Below are positions 25,368 through 33,715 of a stretch of DNA of 64,000 nt, piece after piece. This DNA is from Dyella japonica DSM 16301 (GTDB taxonomy: Bacteria > Pseudomonadota > Gammaproteobacteria > Xanthomonadales > Rhodanobacteraceae), in NCBI RefSeq assembly GCF_001010355.1, contig NZ_JPLA01000042.1:25589-89588 (forward strand), given 5' to 3'. Every line of letters starts with the position of its first letter. The first letter of the stretch is position 1. Made by a program: the position numbers and the translations under genes. The notes below the pieces were generated by a model that was not told the origin of the DNA, did no database searches, and worked only from the letters and a program-made list of their open reading frames with translations.

Positions 25368-27380
25368 TCACAACCTCTGCCGCGGCATCCCATGCAGCTG
25401 CAGCGTAAACGCCACGCCGCTGCCGTCGTCCAGGTTGCGTGCCGATGCCACGCCGCCGTGGCGTTCGGCGACCAGGCGCACCACGTAGAGGCCCAGGCCC
25501 AGGTGCGGCGCATCGCCAGGCGTGGCCTTGTCGCGCAGACTCACCAGTGAATCGAACAAGCGCCCCTGCATCGCTGCCGGCAGTGGCGGACCTTGATTGG
25601 CCAGCTCGATCTCGGCGCCCTCGTGGGTGGCGCGCAGTGTCAGGCGCAGCCAACCATCCTCCGGCGTAAACGACAACGCGTTGTCGAACAATTTGTCCAA
25701 GGCCTGCGCGATCAATTCCGGCGCGCAATGCATGGACAAGGGTTCCTGCGGCAACACCGCCTGCATGCGGCGCGTGCCGGCCAGGGGCCGATAAGCCTCG
25801 CTGCAGCCGCGCACGACTTCGACCAGGTCCACGTCTTCGGGTTCGGCCGCGGCGATGGAGCGCTCCATCCGGCTGGCTTCGCTCATCGCGCGCACCAGCA
25901 TGCCCAGGCGGGCCACGCCGTCGCGGGCGCGCTGAAGATACGGCGCCGCGTCCGGCGGCATCGCGTGTTCGGCCTGCAAGGCGTGCTCGAGGTTGTCCAG
26001 CGAGGACTTCACGATCGCCAGCGGCGTATTCAATTCGTGGGACAGTTTGGAAGCGAGCGTGCGCAGGTAATCGGTGTAACCACCCACCACCTCGAACAGG
26101 CGCTCGAAGCTGCGCGCCAGGTCGCCGATCTCGTCTTCTGATGAGGTCATCGGGAAGGGGCCGTCCAGACGTCCATCGTTCAACTGCGCGCGTTCGGCAG
26201 CGTCACGCAGGCGGCCAAGACGAATGCTCAGGCGCGTGGCGAAGATCAGCAGGATGGCGCCGGCCACCAGCAACACGCCGAAGCTGGTCAGCAGCAGGCC
26301 CAGCAGGGCGCGATTGGCCAGCAAGGGCACCGCGCGGCTGGCCTGCTCCAGCAGCAGCACGCCGCGTACCTGGCCGTCGCGTTCGATCGGCACCGCCGCC
26401 GCCAGCACCACGCTGCCGCGCGCTTCGCCTTGTCGCCACAACGTCGCCGGCTTGCCTGCACTCGCCTCGCGTACCTCGCTCACGTCCAGACGCGGCACGT
26501 CCTGCGTCCACAACTCCGCGTCGTCGACCTGATTGGCGAGCAGGGAGCGATAGACCAGCGAGGCGAACCAGCCCGGCTGATCGCCCGGCGCCGACGCTGG
26601 CGTGGCGAGGCGTCCGGTCTGCGCGAGCAGCCAGCCCTGCGGCGCAAGCACGCGCGCCTGCACGCCATCGAGCGCCAGAAGGCCCAGTTCCTTCGATAGC
26701 GCACTGGAATAAGTCACCAGGGGCCTGCTCTGCACCGCCGTGGGATCGCCGCCGGTCGCCGGATCGAACACGGCCACGCCCAGCGCATCCAGCCCGGGAC
26801 TGCGCGGCACGCGCAGTTCCACCCGATAACCGCCGCCGTCTTCCTGCCATTGCGCGGTGATGCGCGTGGGCAGGCCATCGACCGGCGGGTCGAGCGGACG
26901 CGCCGTCAGCTGTCCCGGCGCCGCGCTGGCCAGCAGGTAGCGTCGCTCTTGATCGCCCTTGCCCAGGCTGAGCACCAGATGATCAGCGCGCAAGGCGGTG
27001 GAATCGTCCGCATCGGCGCGCGTGCGCAGTGCACCGCGCACATCGGCATACAGGTAAAGCCAGTCGGCATCCTCGGCCAGCAGCAGCTTGCCGCGCTTGT
27101 CCAGCGGCTGGCTCCACGGCGTCAGCGGCGCCCAGTCATCGCCGTAGCCATCGATGGTGATGGGATTGCTCGCGTCCTGCACGTACCAGACGGGCCCCAC
27201 CGGCGGCAGCGGCGCATCGGTGACGACCAGGCTGCGCGCCATGGCACGCGCCGATGCGGTGAGCGCCTGCGCCTGCCCCTCGCGCAACAGCGTTTCCATC
27301 TGGCGCACGTACAGCCAGCCGGCCACCGGCAGGGCCAGCGTGCACAGGGCGACCAGCAGCAGTTTGTGGCGGAGGTTCAT
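25368..27380 (-). CDS. pdsS: Sensor histidine kinase of the PdsS (dedicated sortase system) type
   Basis: A 670-residue kinase. A TM helix at about 7-24 is followed by a large periplasmic sensor whose first part (about 65-220, ITIDGYGDDWAPL then DADWLYLYADV) resembles a CBM9-like domain. A second TM lies near 365-395, then HAMP, a HisKA box with the phospho-acceptor His near 448 (KLSHELNTPLAIV), and an ATPase domain (DKLFDNALSF, LGLGLYVVRLVAERHGG). Length and layout fit the proteobacterial dedicated sortase system kinase, and the adjacent regulator fits PdsR even better. No sortase or LPxTG gene is visible in the window. The start at 27380 is chosen for its TM helix; the longer frame is Arg-rich. 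Confidence 0.85.
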   Translation of the reverse strand: MNLRHKLLLVALCTLALPVAGWLYVRQMETLLREGQAQALTASARAMARSLVVTDAPLPPVGPVWYVQDASNPITIDGYGDDWAPLTPWSQPLDKRGKLLLAEDADWLYLYADVRGALRTRADADDSTALRADHLVLSLGKGDQERRYLLASAAPGQLTARPLDPPVDGLPTRITAQWQEDGGGYRVELRVPRSPGLDALGVAVFDPATGGDPTAVQSRPLVTYSSALSKELGLLALDGVQARVLAPQGWLLAQTGRLATPASAPGDQPGWFASLVYRSLLANQVDDAELWTQDVPRLDVSEVREASAGKPATLWRQGEARGSVVLAAAVPIERDGQVRGVLLLEQASRAVPLLANRALLGLLLTSFGVLLVAGAILLIFATRLSIRLGRLRDAAERAQLNDGRLDGPFPMTSSEDEIGDLARSFERLFEVVGGYTDYLRTLASKLSHELNTPLAIVKSSLDNLEHALQAEHAMPPDAAPYLQRARDGVARLGMLVRAMSEASRMERSIAAAEPEDVDLVEVVRGCSEAYRPLAGTRRMQAVLPQEPLSMHCAPELIAQALDKLFDNALSFTPEDGWLRLTLRATHEGAEIELANQGPPLPAAMQGRLFDSLVSLRDKATPGDAPHLGLGLYVVRLVAERHGGVASARNLDDGSGVAFTLQLHGMPRQRL

Positions 27381-27405
27381 GGCGCGACGATACTGAAAAC
27401 GCCGC

Positions 27406-27993
27406 TCAATGCTGCGTCTTGGCAGCGCCCTGCCCGGCCGACGCTTGCTTGATGTATTGCGACTGCTCGGCCACGCGGCGGAACAAGGCAAGCAGGTCGG
27501 CCTTCTGCGCGTCGTCGTGCGCCAGCGTCATCGACCAGCTGAAGCGGATGCCGCTGGCCAGGCCGGGATCGCAGAAAACCACTGCATCGTCCTTGTGGTC
27601 GCTGCCTTCGAACAGCACGCCGCGGCAGTTCACCGTCTTGTTGTCGACGGTGAACACGTTCGCCTTGCCGGCCGGATCGCGGTCCAGATAGTGGTGCCTG
27701 TCGTCCTGCAACTCGGCTTCGAGCGAAGAGAGCTTGGCGTTCCACACATTGAGCACCATCACGCGCTCGGGCTCGCCGGTCCATTCGCCCTTGTACATCA
27801 CCAGGTTCATGCCGATCGCCTTGGCGTACATGCAGCAGTCCTGCGTCCAGCCATCGGGCGTGGGCGCCCGCAGGGTCCACGCCGGAACATCCCGATCCGC
27901 GGCACCCGAGACGGTCGCTTCCTTGTCTGCAGGCGCGGCCTGCGCAACGGATACCAGCAGCAACAGCACCAGCCCCCAACACCAACGCTTCAT
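27406..27993 (-). CDS. Exported protein between the kinase and regulator genes
   Basis: A 195-residue protein with a clear signal peptide (MKRWCWGLVLLLLVSVAQA). The mature part has a CC pair (DCCMYAKA) and two further cysteines (VNCRGVLF, VFCDPG), so disulfides are likely, and no recognised domain. Its ATG overlaps the response-regulator stop (ATGA) and it precedes the kinase gene by 25 bp, so all three are probably co-translated. A periplasmic accessory or signal-input protein for the kinase is plausible; this is inference from position only. Confidence 0.82.
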   Translation of the reverse strand: MKRWCWGLVLLLLVSVAQAAPADKEATVSGAADRDVPAWTLRAPTPDGWTQDCCMYAKAIGMNLVMYKGEWTGEPERVMVLNVWNAKLSSLEAELQDDRHHYLDRDPAGKANVFTVDNKTVNCRGVLFEGSDHKDDAVVFCDPGLASGIRFSWSMTLAHDDAQKADLLALFRRVAEQSQYIKQASAGQGAAKTQH

Positions 27994-28682
27994 CACGGCT
28001 TCCATCGATAACCCACGCCATGCACCGTTTCGATGGCGTCGAACTCCGGCGCCACGGCGATGAACTTCTTGCGGATGCGCTTGATGTGCGAAGTGATGGT
28101 GGCGTCGTCCACCACCAGTTCGGCTTCGCGCATCAGCTGGTCGCGGTTCTTCACATGGCCGGGGAAACGCACCAGCGTGTGCACCATCCAGAACTCGGTG
28201 ACGGTGAGCGGGATTTCTTCGTGGTTCCAGGTGATGCGCATGCGCTCGGATTCGAGCTTGAGCGGGCCGTGCTCGATCACCGTCTCGCTGCTGGCCGGCA
28301 CCTTCAGCGATTCGATGCGGCGGAACAGCGCCGCGATGCGCGCCGCCAGCTGGTGCAGGCTGGTGTCCTTGCTCAGATAGTCGTCCGCACCCAGGCGCAG
28401 GCCGGAGATCACGTCGAAATCCGAATCGCGCGCGGTGAGGAAGATGATCGGCAGGGTGGCCGACTTGGCGCGCAGCTCGCGGCACAGGTCAAAGCCGCCC
28501 TCGGGCTCGTCGCCCAGGCCGATATCGATGATGACCAGCTCGGGCAGGCGCATCGCGAACGCGCTGGAGGCTTCCTGCCGCGAGCCGTAGCCGCGCGTCT
28601 CATAGCCGAAGCGGTTGAGCGCTTCGACGTAATTCGCGCGGATCAGCGGCTCGTCTTCGACGATGGCGATACTGCGGCCCAT
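27993..28682 (-). CDS. pdsR: Response regulator of the PdsR type
   Basis: A 229-residue OmpR-type regulator. The receiver domain (1-120) has the acidic pair ED at 9-11, the phospho-acceptor Asp in LVIIDIGLGDEPEGGF, and the TARDSDFDVISGLRLGADDY stretch diagnostic of the dedicated-sortase-system family. A winged-helix DNA-binding domain follows (about 130-229, with TVTEFWMVHTLV and HGVGYRWKP). A good ribosome site (AGGAGTGAAGC) precedes the ATG. First gene of a three-gene operon with the exported protein and the kinase. Targets are unknown; a 17-bp direct repeat upstream may be its site. Confidence 0.9.
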   Translation of the reverse strand: MGRSIAIVEDEPLIRANYVEALNRFGYETRGYGSRQEASSAFAMRLPELVIIDIGLGDEPEGGFDLCRELRAKSATLPIIFLTARDSDFDVISGLRLGADDYLSKDTSLHQLAARIAALFRRIESLKVPASSETVIEHGPLKLESERMRITWNHEEIPLTVTEFWMVHTLVRFPGHVKNRDQLMREAELVVDDATITSHIKRIRKKFIAVAPEFDAIETVHGVGYRWKP

Positions 28683-28761
28683 GCTTCACTCCTGAGGATG
28701 CCCTGGCAACGCCGCGCAGCGTGAAGCCTGGGCCCATGCCGCGCAAGCCATCGCCCCGCAA

Positions 28762-28871
28762 TGCCCGCGTTTCGCCATGTTGGGCCGGCTGGCCGCCATA
28801 GAAGACGCGACGGGCGTCACGCTCGGGCATGGCCGCCCGAGGCCGGGCCGATCTTGCCCGCGTTTTGCCAT
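28762..28871. promoter_or_regulatory. Two 17-bp near-identical direct repeats in a divergent intergenic region
   Basis: TGCCCGCGTTTCGCCAT (28762-28778) recurs as TGCCCGCGTTTTGCCAT (28855-28871), 93 bp apart, 16 of 17 bases equal. One copy is about 80 bp before the regulator start and the other about 65 bp before the first small gene on the opposite strand. They could be regulator binding sites; this is unproven. Confidence 0.45.
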
Positions 28872-28935
28872 ATCCGGGTCCCGCCCTATGCCTTTGCCGG
28901 TCGCTCAATGGGCTCGTCCTTGCAGGAGTCCCGTG

Positions 28936-29055
28936 ATGCGTCCCACCGATCAAGCCAACGTCGACCCGAACGCGGAATTGCGCGGCTTTGAACCGCTTCG
29001 CGTGGTCTTGGCGCTCGGTGGACTATTACTGGGCCTGGTCATGAGCCTGCACTGA
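28936..29055 (+). CDS. Small single-pass membrane protein (39 residues)
   Basis: Reads MRPTDQANVDPNAELRGFEP, then a hydrophobic helix (VVLALGGLLLGLVMSLH). A ribosome site GCAGGAG lies 8 bp before the ATG. It is followed after 11 bp by a second tiny gene. Divergent from the two-component operon, so it may belong to its regulon. No homologue recognised. Confidence comes from the ribosome site, the TM helix and the tandem layout. Confidence 0.6.
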   Translation: MRPTDQANVDPNAELRGFEPLRVVLALGGLLLGLVMSLH

Positions 29056-29066
29056 GGAGACCCGCT

Positions 29067-29198
29067 ATGAGCAGCGACTTCGACCTGAACGACCCCTTCT
29101 TTGCCTTACCCGTGGAAGCTATGGAAGCGGCTGGCGCGCACGGAAGCGCGCCGGCCGCCGGGGCAGACGAGCCCGACCCAGATTGGCAACCCATGTAA
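29067..29198 (+). CDS. Small acidic protein (43 residues)
   Basis: Begins MSSDFDLNDPFFALPVEAME and is Ala/Asp/Pro-rich, with no hydrophobic segment and a final DWQPM. Ribosome site GAGGAGA is 6 bp before the ATG and overlaps the end of the upstream small gene. A strong terminator follows at 29230, supporting a two-gene mini-operon. Function unknown. Confidence 0.58.
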   Translation: MSSDFDLNDPFFALPVEAMEAAGAHGSAPAAGADEPDPDWQPM

Positions 29199-29229
29199 CT
29201 ACCGTGTTCCCATCCTAGGCACGTTCCTT

Positions 29230-29256
29230 CCCCGCCCAACGGCGGGGATTTTTTTC
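29230..29256 (+). terminator. Terminator of the two-small-gene unit
   Basis: Stem CCCCGCC / GGCGGGG with loop CAAC, followed by ATTTTTTT. Located 32 bp after the stop of the 43-residue gene. Confidence 0.88.
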
Positions 29257-29437
29257 TAGCGTTAACAAAGCGCTATCGAAAGATGATGACGTCTCGACGG
29301 GAACCAAATCGCAAAATCCCGGTCAGAAGTTCTGACGGTCGCGGATTCTTGCCGTGGATCAGCGGCCGTTGTGTGGTCTCCTCACACGTCGTTCCGACGA
29401 AACTTCTCCCGGCGCGAACAGCGCCGGGATTTTTCTG
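29257..29437 (+). ncRNA. Possible small RNA ending in a second terminator
   Basis: A 150-bp gene-free stretch lies between two plus-strand terminators. The second is a stem CCCGGCGC / GCGCCGGG with loop GAACA followed by ATTTTT (29408-29434). Upstream is a small hairpin GTGTGGTCTCCTCACAC. A terminator without a gene before it suggests a short transcript, but no promoter was confirmed and no known RNA family is recognised. It could also simply be a back-up terminator. Confidence 0.3.
29408..29435 (+). terminator. Second Rho-independent terminator
   Basis: Stem CCCGGCGC / GCGCCGGG, loop GAACA, then ATTTTT. It lies just before the convergent rpe stop at 29452. Confidence 0.82.
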
Positions 29438-29451
29438 TCCGGAACCGCTGA

Positions 29452-30132
29452 TCAGCCGCGCACGGCGGCCAGCTGCTGATGCATGGCCGCGATCACGGCC
29501 TGATAGTCGGGCGCGTTGAAGATGGCCGAGCCGGCCACGAAGGTATCCGCGCCCGCCGCCGAAATCTCGCCGATATTGGCCGCCGTCACGCCGCCATCGA
29601 TCTCCAGGCGGATCGGCCGGCCGCTTTCATCGATGCGACGACGCACCTCGCGCAGCTTGTCCAGCGCGGAGGGGATGAATTTCTGCCCGCCAAAGCCCGG
29701 GTTCACCGACATCAGCAGGATCAGGTCGACTTTGTCCATCACGTAGTCGAGCCAGTCCAGCGAGGTGGCGGGATTGAACACCAGTCCCGCCTGGCAGCCG
29801 GAATCCTTGATCAGGCCCAGCGTGCGGTCGACGTGTTCGCTCGCTTCCGGGTGGAAGCTGATCACGCTGGCGCCCGCCTTGGCGAAGTCCGGCACGATGC
29901 GGTCGACCGGCTTGACCATCAGGTGCACGTCGATCGGCGCGGTGATGCCGTAATCGCGCAGCGCCTTGAGCACCATCGGGCCCATGGTGAGATTGGGCAC
30001 GTAGTGGTTGTCCATCACGTCGAAGTGCACCCAGTCCGCGCCGGCGGTGAGCGCCTTGGCGGTGTCCTCGCCCAGCCGGGCAAAGTCGGCGGAGAGGATG
30101 GACGGGGCGATGACGTTGGTTTGCTTGCTCAT
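29452..30132 (-). CDS. rpe: Ribulose-phosphate 3-epimerase
   Basis: A 226-residue TIM-barrel enzyme of the pentose phosphate pathway that interconverts ribulose 5-phosphate and xylulose 5-phosphate. Signatures are clear: [14 protein letters not shown] at the start, [18 protein letters not shown] (metal-binding His and Asp), [18 protein letters not shown] and the catalytic Asp in EIDGGV. The ATG at 30132 matches the family's start; the frame upstream reads into a REP-like repeat. Function is secure. Confidence 0.96.
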   Translation of the reverse strand: MSKQTNVIAPSILSADFARLGEDTAKALTAGADWVHFDVMDNHYVPNLTMGPMVLKALRDYGITAPIDVHLMVKPVDRIVPDFAKAGASVISFHPEASEHVDRTLGLIKDSGCQAGLVFNPATSLDWLDYVMDKVDLILLMSVNPGFGGQKFIPSALDKLREVRRRIDESGRPIRLEIDGGVTAANIGEISAAGADTFVAGSAIFNAPDYQAVIAAMHQQLAAVRG

Positions 30133-30143
30133 GATTCGATTCC

Positions 30144-30217
30144 TGTAGGAGCGCACCCTGTGCGCGACCCGCCGGTGACGTGATGGTCTGCGGTCGCGCA
30201 CAGGGTGCGCTCCTACA
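30144..30217. repeat. REP-like inverted pair between rpe and djlA
   Basis: Perfect 25-bp arms (TGTAGGAGCGCACCCTGTGC.. and reverse complement) 24 bp apart. The unit fills the space between the rpe start and the djlA stop. Confidence 0.9.
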
Positions 30218-30231
30218 GGTCACGGCTTAGT

Positions 30232-31041
30232 TTATTTGAAGCCGCGCTCGGCCTTGATCCGCTCGTAGGCAGCATTGATCTCGCTGGCGCGCGATTCGGC
30301 CTGCTTGCGCATGGCCTCGGGCAGGTCGCCCAGGCGATCGGGGTGGTGTTCGGAAATCAGCTTGCGATAGGCGCGCTTGACGCTGCGATCGTCGACGTCG
30401 CGCGCGATGCCGAGCACGGTGTACGGATCGGGGCCGTTGGTATTGCGCTGGGGCGGCACGTAGCCGCCGTTGCCGCGCTGACCATAGCCACGCGAACCGC
30501 CGCCCGTGGCGTTCCAGGCGTAGCCCTTCATCGCCATCAGCGCCATCAGTTCCATGTCGCTCACGCGCAGCGCGAAGGCCAGCTGGCGCAGGATGGCCAT
30601 TTTTTCCGGCGGCGGATTGCCTTCGGCGATCACCGTCTCGATCACCACGTCCAGCACCGGGAAGGCGTGGTCGCGGCGCAGGCCCACCCAGCGGCGCAGT
30701 TCCTCGATCGCCGGGGTCACGTTGAACTCCGGCTGCTTGCCGGCGTTGAACGCGGTGACGGCCTGCTTGCGCGCCTCCTGCTCAAGGCCCATGCGCTGCA
30801 TCAGGCGCTCGGCGATGGCGATTTCCGCCTCCGACACACGGCCATCGGATTTGGCCACCGCGCCCAGCAAGGCAAATAGCGGGCTGATGTAACCGCCGGC
30901 CTGGGGCGTGGCGCGACGGCGCTGGCCCTGGCGCAGGCTGTCGATGATGAAACCGGTGATGCCGCCCACCACAGCGCCGGGCAGCCCGTGGCCGAAGATC
31001 AGTCCGAAGAGGGCGAGCCAGATGGTCCAGGTGAAATTCAT
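30232..31041 (-). CDS. djlA: Membrane-anchored co-chaperone DjlA
   Basis: A 269-residue protein: an N-terminal TM helix (WTIWLALFGLIFG) followed by a glycine-containing anchor region, a TerB-like helical domain (about 50-165), a Gly/Asn-rich linker, and a C-terminal J domain (about 200-269) with the HPD tripeptide in SEHHPDRLGDLPE. DjlA stimulates DnaK ATPase at the inner membrane and affects envelope stress signalling. It overlaps the cytochrome c gene by 4 bp. Confidence 0.93.
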   Translation of the reverse strand: MNFTWTIWLALFGLIFGHGLPGAVVGGITGFIIDSLRQGQRRRATPQAGGYISPLFALLGAVAKSDGRVSEAEIAIAERLMQRMGLEQEARKQAVTAFNAGKQPEFNVTPAIEELRRWVGLRRDHAFPVLDVVIETVIAEGNPPPEKMAILRQLAFALRVSDMELMALMAMKGYAWNATGGGSRGYGQRGNGGYVPPQRNTNGPDPYTVLGIARDVDDRSVKRAYRKLISEHHPDRLGDLPEAMRKQAESRASEINAAYERIKAERGFK

Positions 31042-31388
31042 GGGTTGCCTTGGGTGGGCGACGGCGTTTGCGCGCTATACCAGCGCGCCAGTTCATCAAG
31101 GTCGGCATCGCTCATGGGGCCGATCGCCGCCCGCATCAACGGCACGTTGCGACGACCGTCGCGGTATTGCTTGAGTGCTTCGCGCAGGTAATCGAGTTTC
31201 TGCCCGGCGAGATTGGGCGCGCCTGGAATCTGCGCCATGCCGGTTTCGCCATGGCAGGCGGCGCACAAGCCCAGGCGCGCCGGCTTGGTCGGCGTGGCGG
31301 CCTGCACCGAAGCCACGGCCATCCACGCCAACAGGGCGAGCGGCAGGCGCCGGAACAGGCGGCGGCGGTGGCTGGGCGGCTGGACCAT
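31038..31388 (-). CDS. Small periplasmic c-type cytochrome
   Basis: A 116-residue protein with a basic N-terminus and signal segment (LPLALLAWMAVASVQA), then the heme-binding CAACH motif near residue 42-46 and a distal Met in VPLMRAAIGPM. It is a single-heme class I cytochrome (cytochrome c553-like), likely an electron carrier. Its stop overlaps the djlA start (ATGA). Redox partners are not identifiable here. Confidence 0.92.
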   Translation of the reverse strand: MVQPPSHRRRLFRRLPLALLAWMAVASVQAATPTKPARLGLCAACHGETGMAQIPGAPNLAGQKLDYLREALKQYRDGRRNVPLMRAAIGPMSDADLDELARWYSAQTPSPTQGNP

Positions 31389-31579
31389 GACAAAGACCCG
31401 GGCTCAAAAAGCGCCCAGTCTAGCAGCCGCCCCTAGGCCTGCCGGGAGGGGCCTGACGTCGCAACACCTCCCTCCCAGGCGCCACCCGGTAGAATGGCGG
31501 GCTTGATCGCGACCCGTTGGGGTCGCACCGCCGATTTTCCGGCCTGCCCCGCCAGGTCGGCCTTCCAGGAGCGAACGAC

Positions 31580-32476
31580 GTGCCCACCACCCTGCTGCAA
31601 TCGAATCTTCCGGGCCTTGAGCTGATCCATCGCGGCAAGGTGCGCGACGTCTATGCGCTGCCTGGGAACCGGTTGCTGATCGTGGCGAGCGACCGCCTGT
31701 CGGCGTTCGACGTGGTGCTGCCCGATCCGATTCCGGGCAAGGGCGAAATGCTCACGCAGATTTCGAACTTCTGGTTCGCCAAGACCGCGCACCTGGTGCC
31801 CAACCACCTGCTCGACGTGCCGCTGGCCGAGGTGCTGCCCGCCGGCACCGACCTGAAGCTGTACGAGAAGCGCGCCGTGGTCACGCGCCGCCTGAAGCCG
31901 GTGCCGGTGGAAGCGATCGCCCGCGGCTACATCATCGGCTCGGGCTGGAAGGACTACCAGGCCACCGGCTCGCTGTGCGGCATCAAGCTGCCGGCCGGGC
32001 TCAAGCAGGCGCAGCAGCTGCCGGAGCCGATCTTCACCCCGTCGACCAAGGCCGCCGTGGGCGACCACGATGAAAACGTGAGCTTCGACGCGGTAGTGGC
32101 CGCCGTCGGCCCCGTGCTGGCCGAACAGGTGCGCGAGGCGACCCTCTCCATCTACAAGTGGGCCGCGGCGTATGCGGCCGAGCGCGGCATCATCATTGCC
32201 GACACCAAGTTCGAATTCGGCACTGACGAGAGCGGCAAGCTCTACGTGATGGACGAAATGCTCACGCCCGATTCCTCGCGCTTCTGGCCGGCCGAGTCCT
32301 ATCAGGTCGGCATCAGCCCGCCCAGCTACGACAAGCAGTTCGTGCGCGACTATCTGGAGACGCTGGACTGGAACAAGACCGCGCCCGGCCCGAACGTGCC
32401 CGCCGATGTCATCGCCGCCACCTCGGCCAAGTACGCCGAAGCGCTGCAGCGCCTGGCCAATATCAGCGTCGATTGA
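31580..32476 (+). CDS. purC: Phosphoribosylaminoimidazole-succinocarboxamide synthase
   Basis: A 298-residue SAICAR synthetase that joins aspartate to CAIR with ATP in purine synthesis. Motifs: [11 protein letters not shown] near the start, [36 protein letters not shown] and DTKFEFG. A GTG at 31580 is taken as start because AGGAG precedes it by 9 bp and the conserved part (PTTLLQSNL) begins there; the open frame extends further upstream. Divergent from the cytochrome gene. Confidence 0.95.
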   Translation: MPTTLLQSNLPGLELIHRGKVRDVYALPGNRLLIVASDRLSAFDVVLPDPIPGKGEMLTQISNFWFAKTAHLVPNHLLDVPLAEVLPAGTDLKLYEKRAVVTRRLKPVPVEAIARGYIIGSGWKDYQATGSLCGIKLPAGLKQAQQLPEPIFTPSTKAAVGDHDENVSFDAVVAAVGPVLAEQVREATLSIYKWAAAYAAERGIIIADTKFEFGTDESGKLYVMDEMLTPDSSRFWPAESYQVGISPPSYDKQFVRDYLETLDWNKTAPGPNVPADVIAATSAKYAEALQRLANISVD

Positions 32477-32594
32477 TCGCACGGGATGGATTGCGCGCTT
32501 GGGCGTGCTAGCGTTCGTGGACAGCGGGACATGGGCCAGGGGAGCGCGAGCGTGGCCGGTGTCCCATCTCTTTTCATGAGCGGGGGGCTCAACG

Positions 32595-33071
32595 ATGGCA
32601 GCAACCGATTCGACGCAAGGCATGCAAAGCTGGCTTGACAGCTACAGCAGCGATCATCAAAACCCGACCAACCGCTTGCTGCACTGGATCTGCGTGCCGC
32701 TGATTCTGTGGTGCGCGATCGCCATGATGTGGACCATCCCGGTGCCGCCGATGATCGGGCGGCCTGGTTTCTGGGCCGTGCTTGCCCTGGTACTGGCGTT
32801 CACCTGGTACTGGAGGAAGTCCCGCCGCCTCGCGGCCGCCTTGTTCGTGGTGCTGGTGCTGCTGTGCCTGTTCACCGAGTTTGCTTACCGCACACTGGGC
32901 GCGCACAACTTGCTGCTCACAGGTATCGGCGTGTTCGTGGTGGCGTGGATCGGGCAGTTCATCGGCCATGCGATCGAAGGCCGCCGGCCGAGCTTCTTCA
33001 CCGACCTGGCGTATCTGCTGGTGGGGCCGGCATGGTTGATGGACAAGCTGTTGCGGCGCGTGGGTATCTGA
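32595..33071 (+). CDS. DUF962/Mpo1-like membrane protein
   Basis: A 158-residue integral membrane protein with four hydrophobic segments. It carries the conserved histidines and motifs of the DUF962/Mpo1 family: SSDHQNPTNRLLHWICVP near the start and IGQFIGHAIEGRRPS then VGPAWLM at the end. Yeast Mpo1 is an iron-dependent dioxygenase acting on 2-hydroxy fatty acids; bacterial members are presumed to be similar. It is preceded by a possible weak ribosome site and followed by a small palindromic repeat. Confidence 0.88.
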   Translation: MAATDSTQGMQSWLDSYSSDHQNPTNRLLHWICVPLILWCAIAMMWTIPVPPMIGRPGFWAVLALVLAFTWYWRKSRRLAAALFVVLVLLCLFTEFAYRTLGAHNLLLTGIGVFVVAWIGQFIGHAIEGRRPSFFTDLAYLLVGPAWLMDKLLRRVGI

Positions 33072-33086
33072 CGCGCCTACCCCATC

Positions 33087-33114
33087 CGTCATTCCGGCGC
33101 AGGCCGGAATGACG
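33087..33114. repeat. Palindromic intergenic repeat (CGTCATTCCGGC type)
   Basis: CGTCATTCCGGC, then a short loop, then GCCGGAATGACG forms a near-perfect hairpin. This motif is widespread between genes in related bacteria (from memory). One copy in this window. Confidence 0.7.
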
Positions 33115-33186
33115 CGCTCTAAAGCGCACCGCTGAGCAACTAACTCACGTGCGCCAGAATGACGAACCAAGCAACAGGAAAGCGGC

Positions 33187-33594
33187 ATGACCACCCTCCT
33201 CACCCTGATCAGCACGCTCCTCTGGTGGGTGCTCTACAGCAGCATCGGCGCGTTGTTTTTCGCGCTACTCGCCTGGTCGGTGCTGCGTTGGGCGGAACGT
33301 TGCCCGGTGGTGTTCAACCGCACGTATCTGGCGTGCCTGGTGTGGACTCTGATCGGCCTGTTGATCGTCGCTGCCGTCGCCGTGCACGAGGGCCATACCA
33401 AACCGCCCTACGCACTGCTGCTCGCCTCGCCACTGCTGCGCAGCGCGCTGGTGGTGGACATGCTCGTCGGCGTGTTCGTGCTGTGGCGACTGATACCGCG
33501 TATCGATGCGCATCGCATCCGTCCGGCCAGTGCGTGCATGGCGGTGGCGGTGATGATGGCCGTGGCGTTTGGGGCGGCGACCAGCCTGGCCTGA
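33187..33594 (+). CDS. Small four-helix membrane protein of unknown function
   Basis: A 135-residue protein with four hydrophobic segments (about 5-32, 46-66, 78-100, 112-132) and no recognised motif. A ribosome site AGGAAAG precedes the ATG by 6 bp. It follows the Mpo1-like gene at 115 bp. Possibly inner membrane; role unknown. Confidence 0.75.
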   Translation: MTTLLTLISTLLWWVLYSSIGALFFALLAWSVLRWAERCPVVFNRTYLACLVWTLIGLLIVAAVAVHEGHTKPPYALLLASPLLRSALVVDMLVGVFVLWRLIPRIDAHRIRPASACMAVAVMMAVAFGAATSLA

Positions 33595-33618
33595 TCGCGC
33601 CTGATCCCTTCATTCTCT

Positions 33619-33699
33619 TGTAGGAGCGCACCCTGTGCGCGACCGCGGAGCTAGGTAGTTCCTCGCGATCTGGGTTCGCGCACAGGGTGCGCTCCTACA
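33619..33699. repeat. REP-like inverted pair
   Basis: Two inverted arms (33619-33643 and 33675-33699) identical in the hairpin core GCGCACCCTGTGCGC. It lies between the convergent stops at 33594 and 33716. Confidence 0.9.
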
Positions 33700-33715
33700 A
33701 GGGTATCGCCGCTGG

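Noticed and set aside
28600..28953. A 117-codon minus-strand frame upstream of the response regulator gene
   Set aside because: Overlaps the regulator start and the direct repeats; the repeated MAKRG peptide in another frame there is simply the translated DNA repeat.
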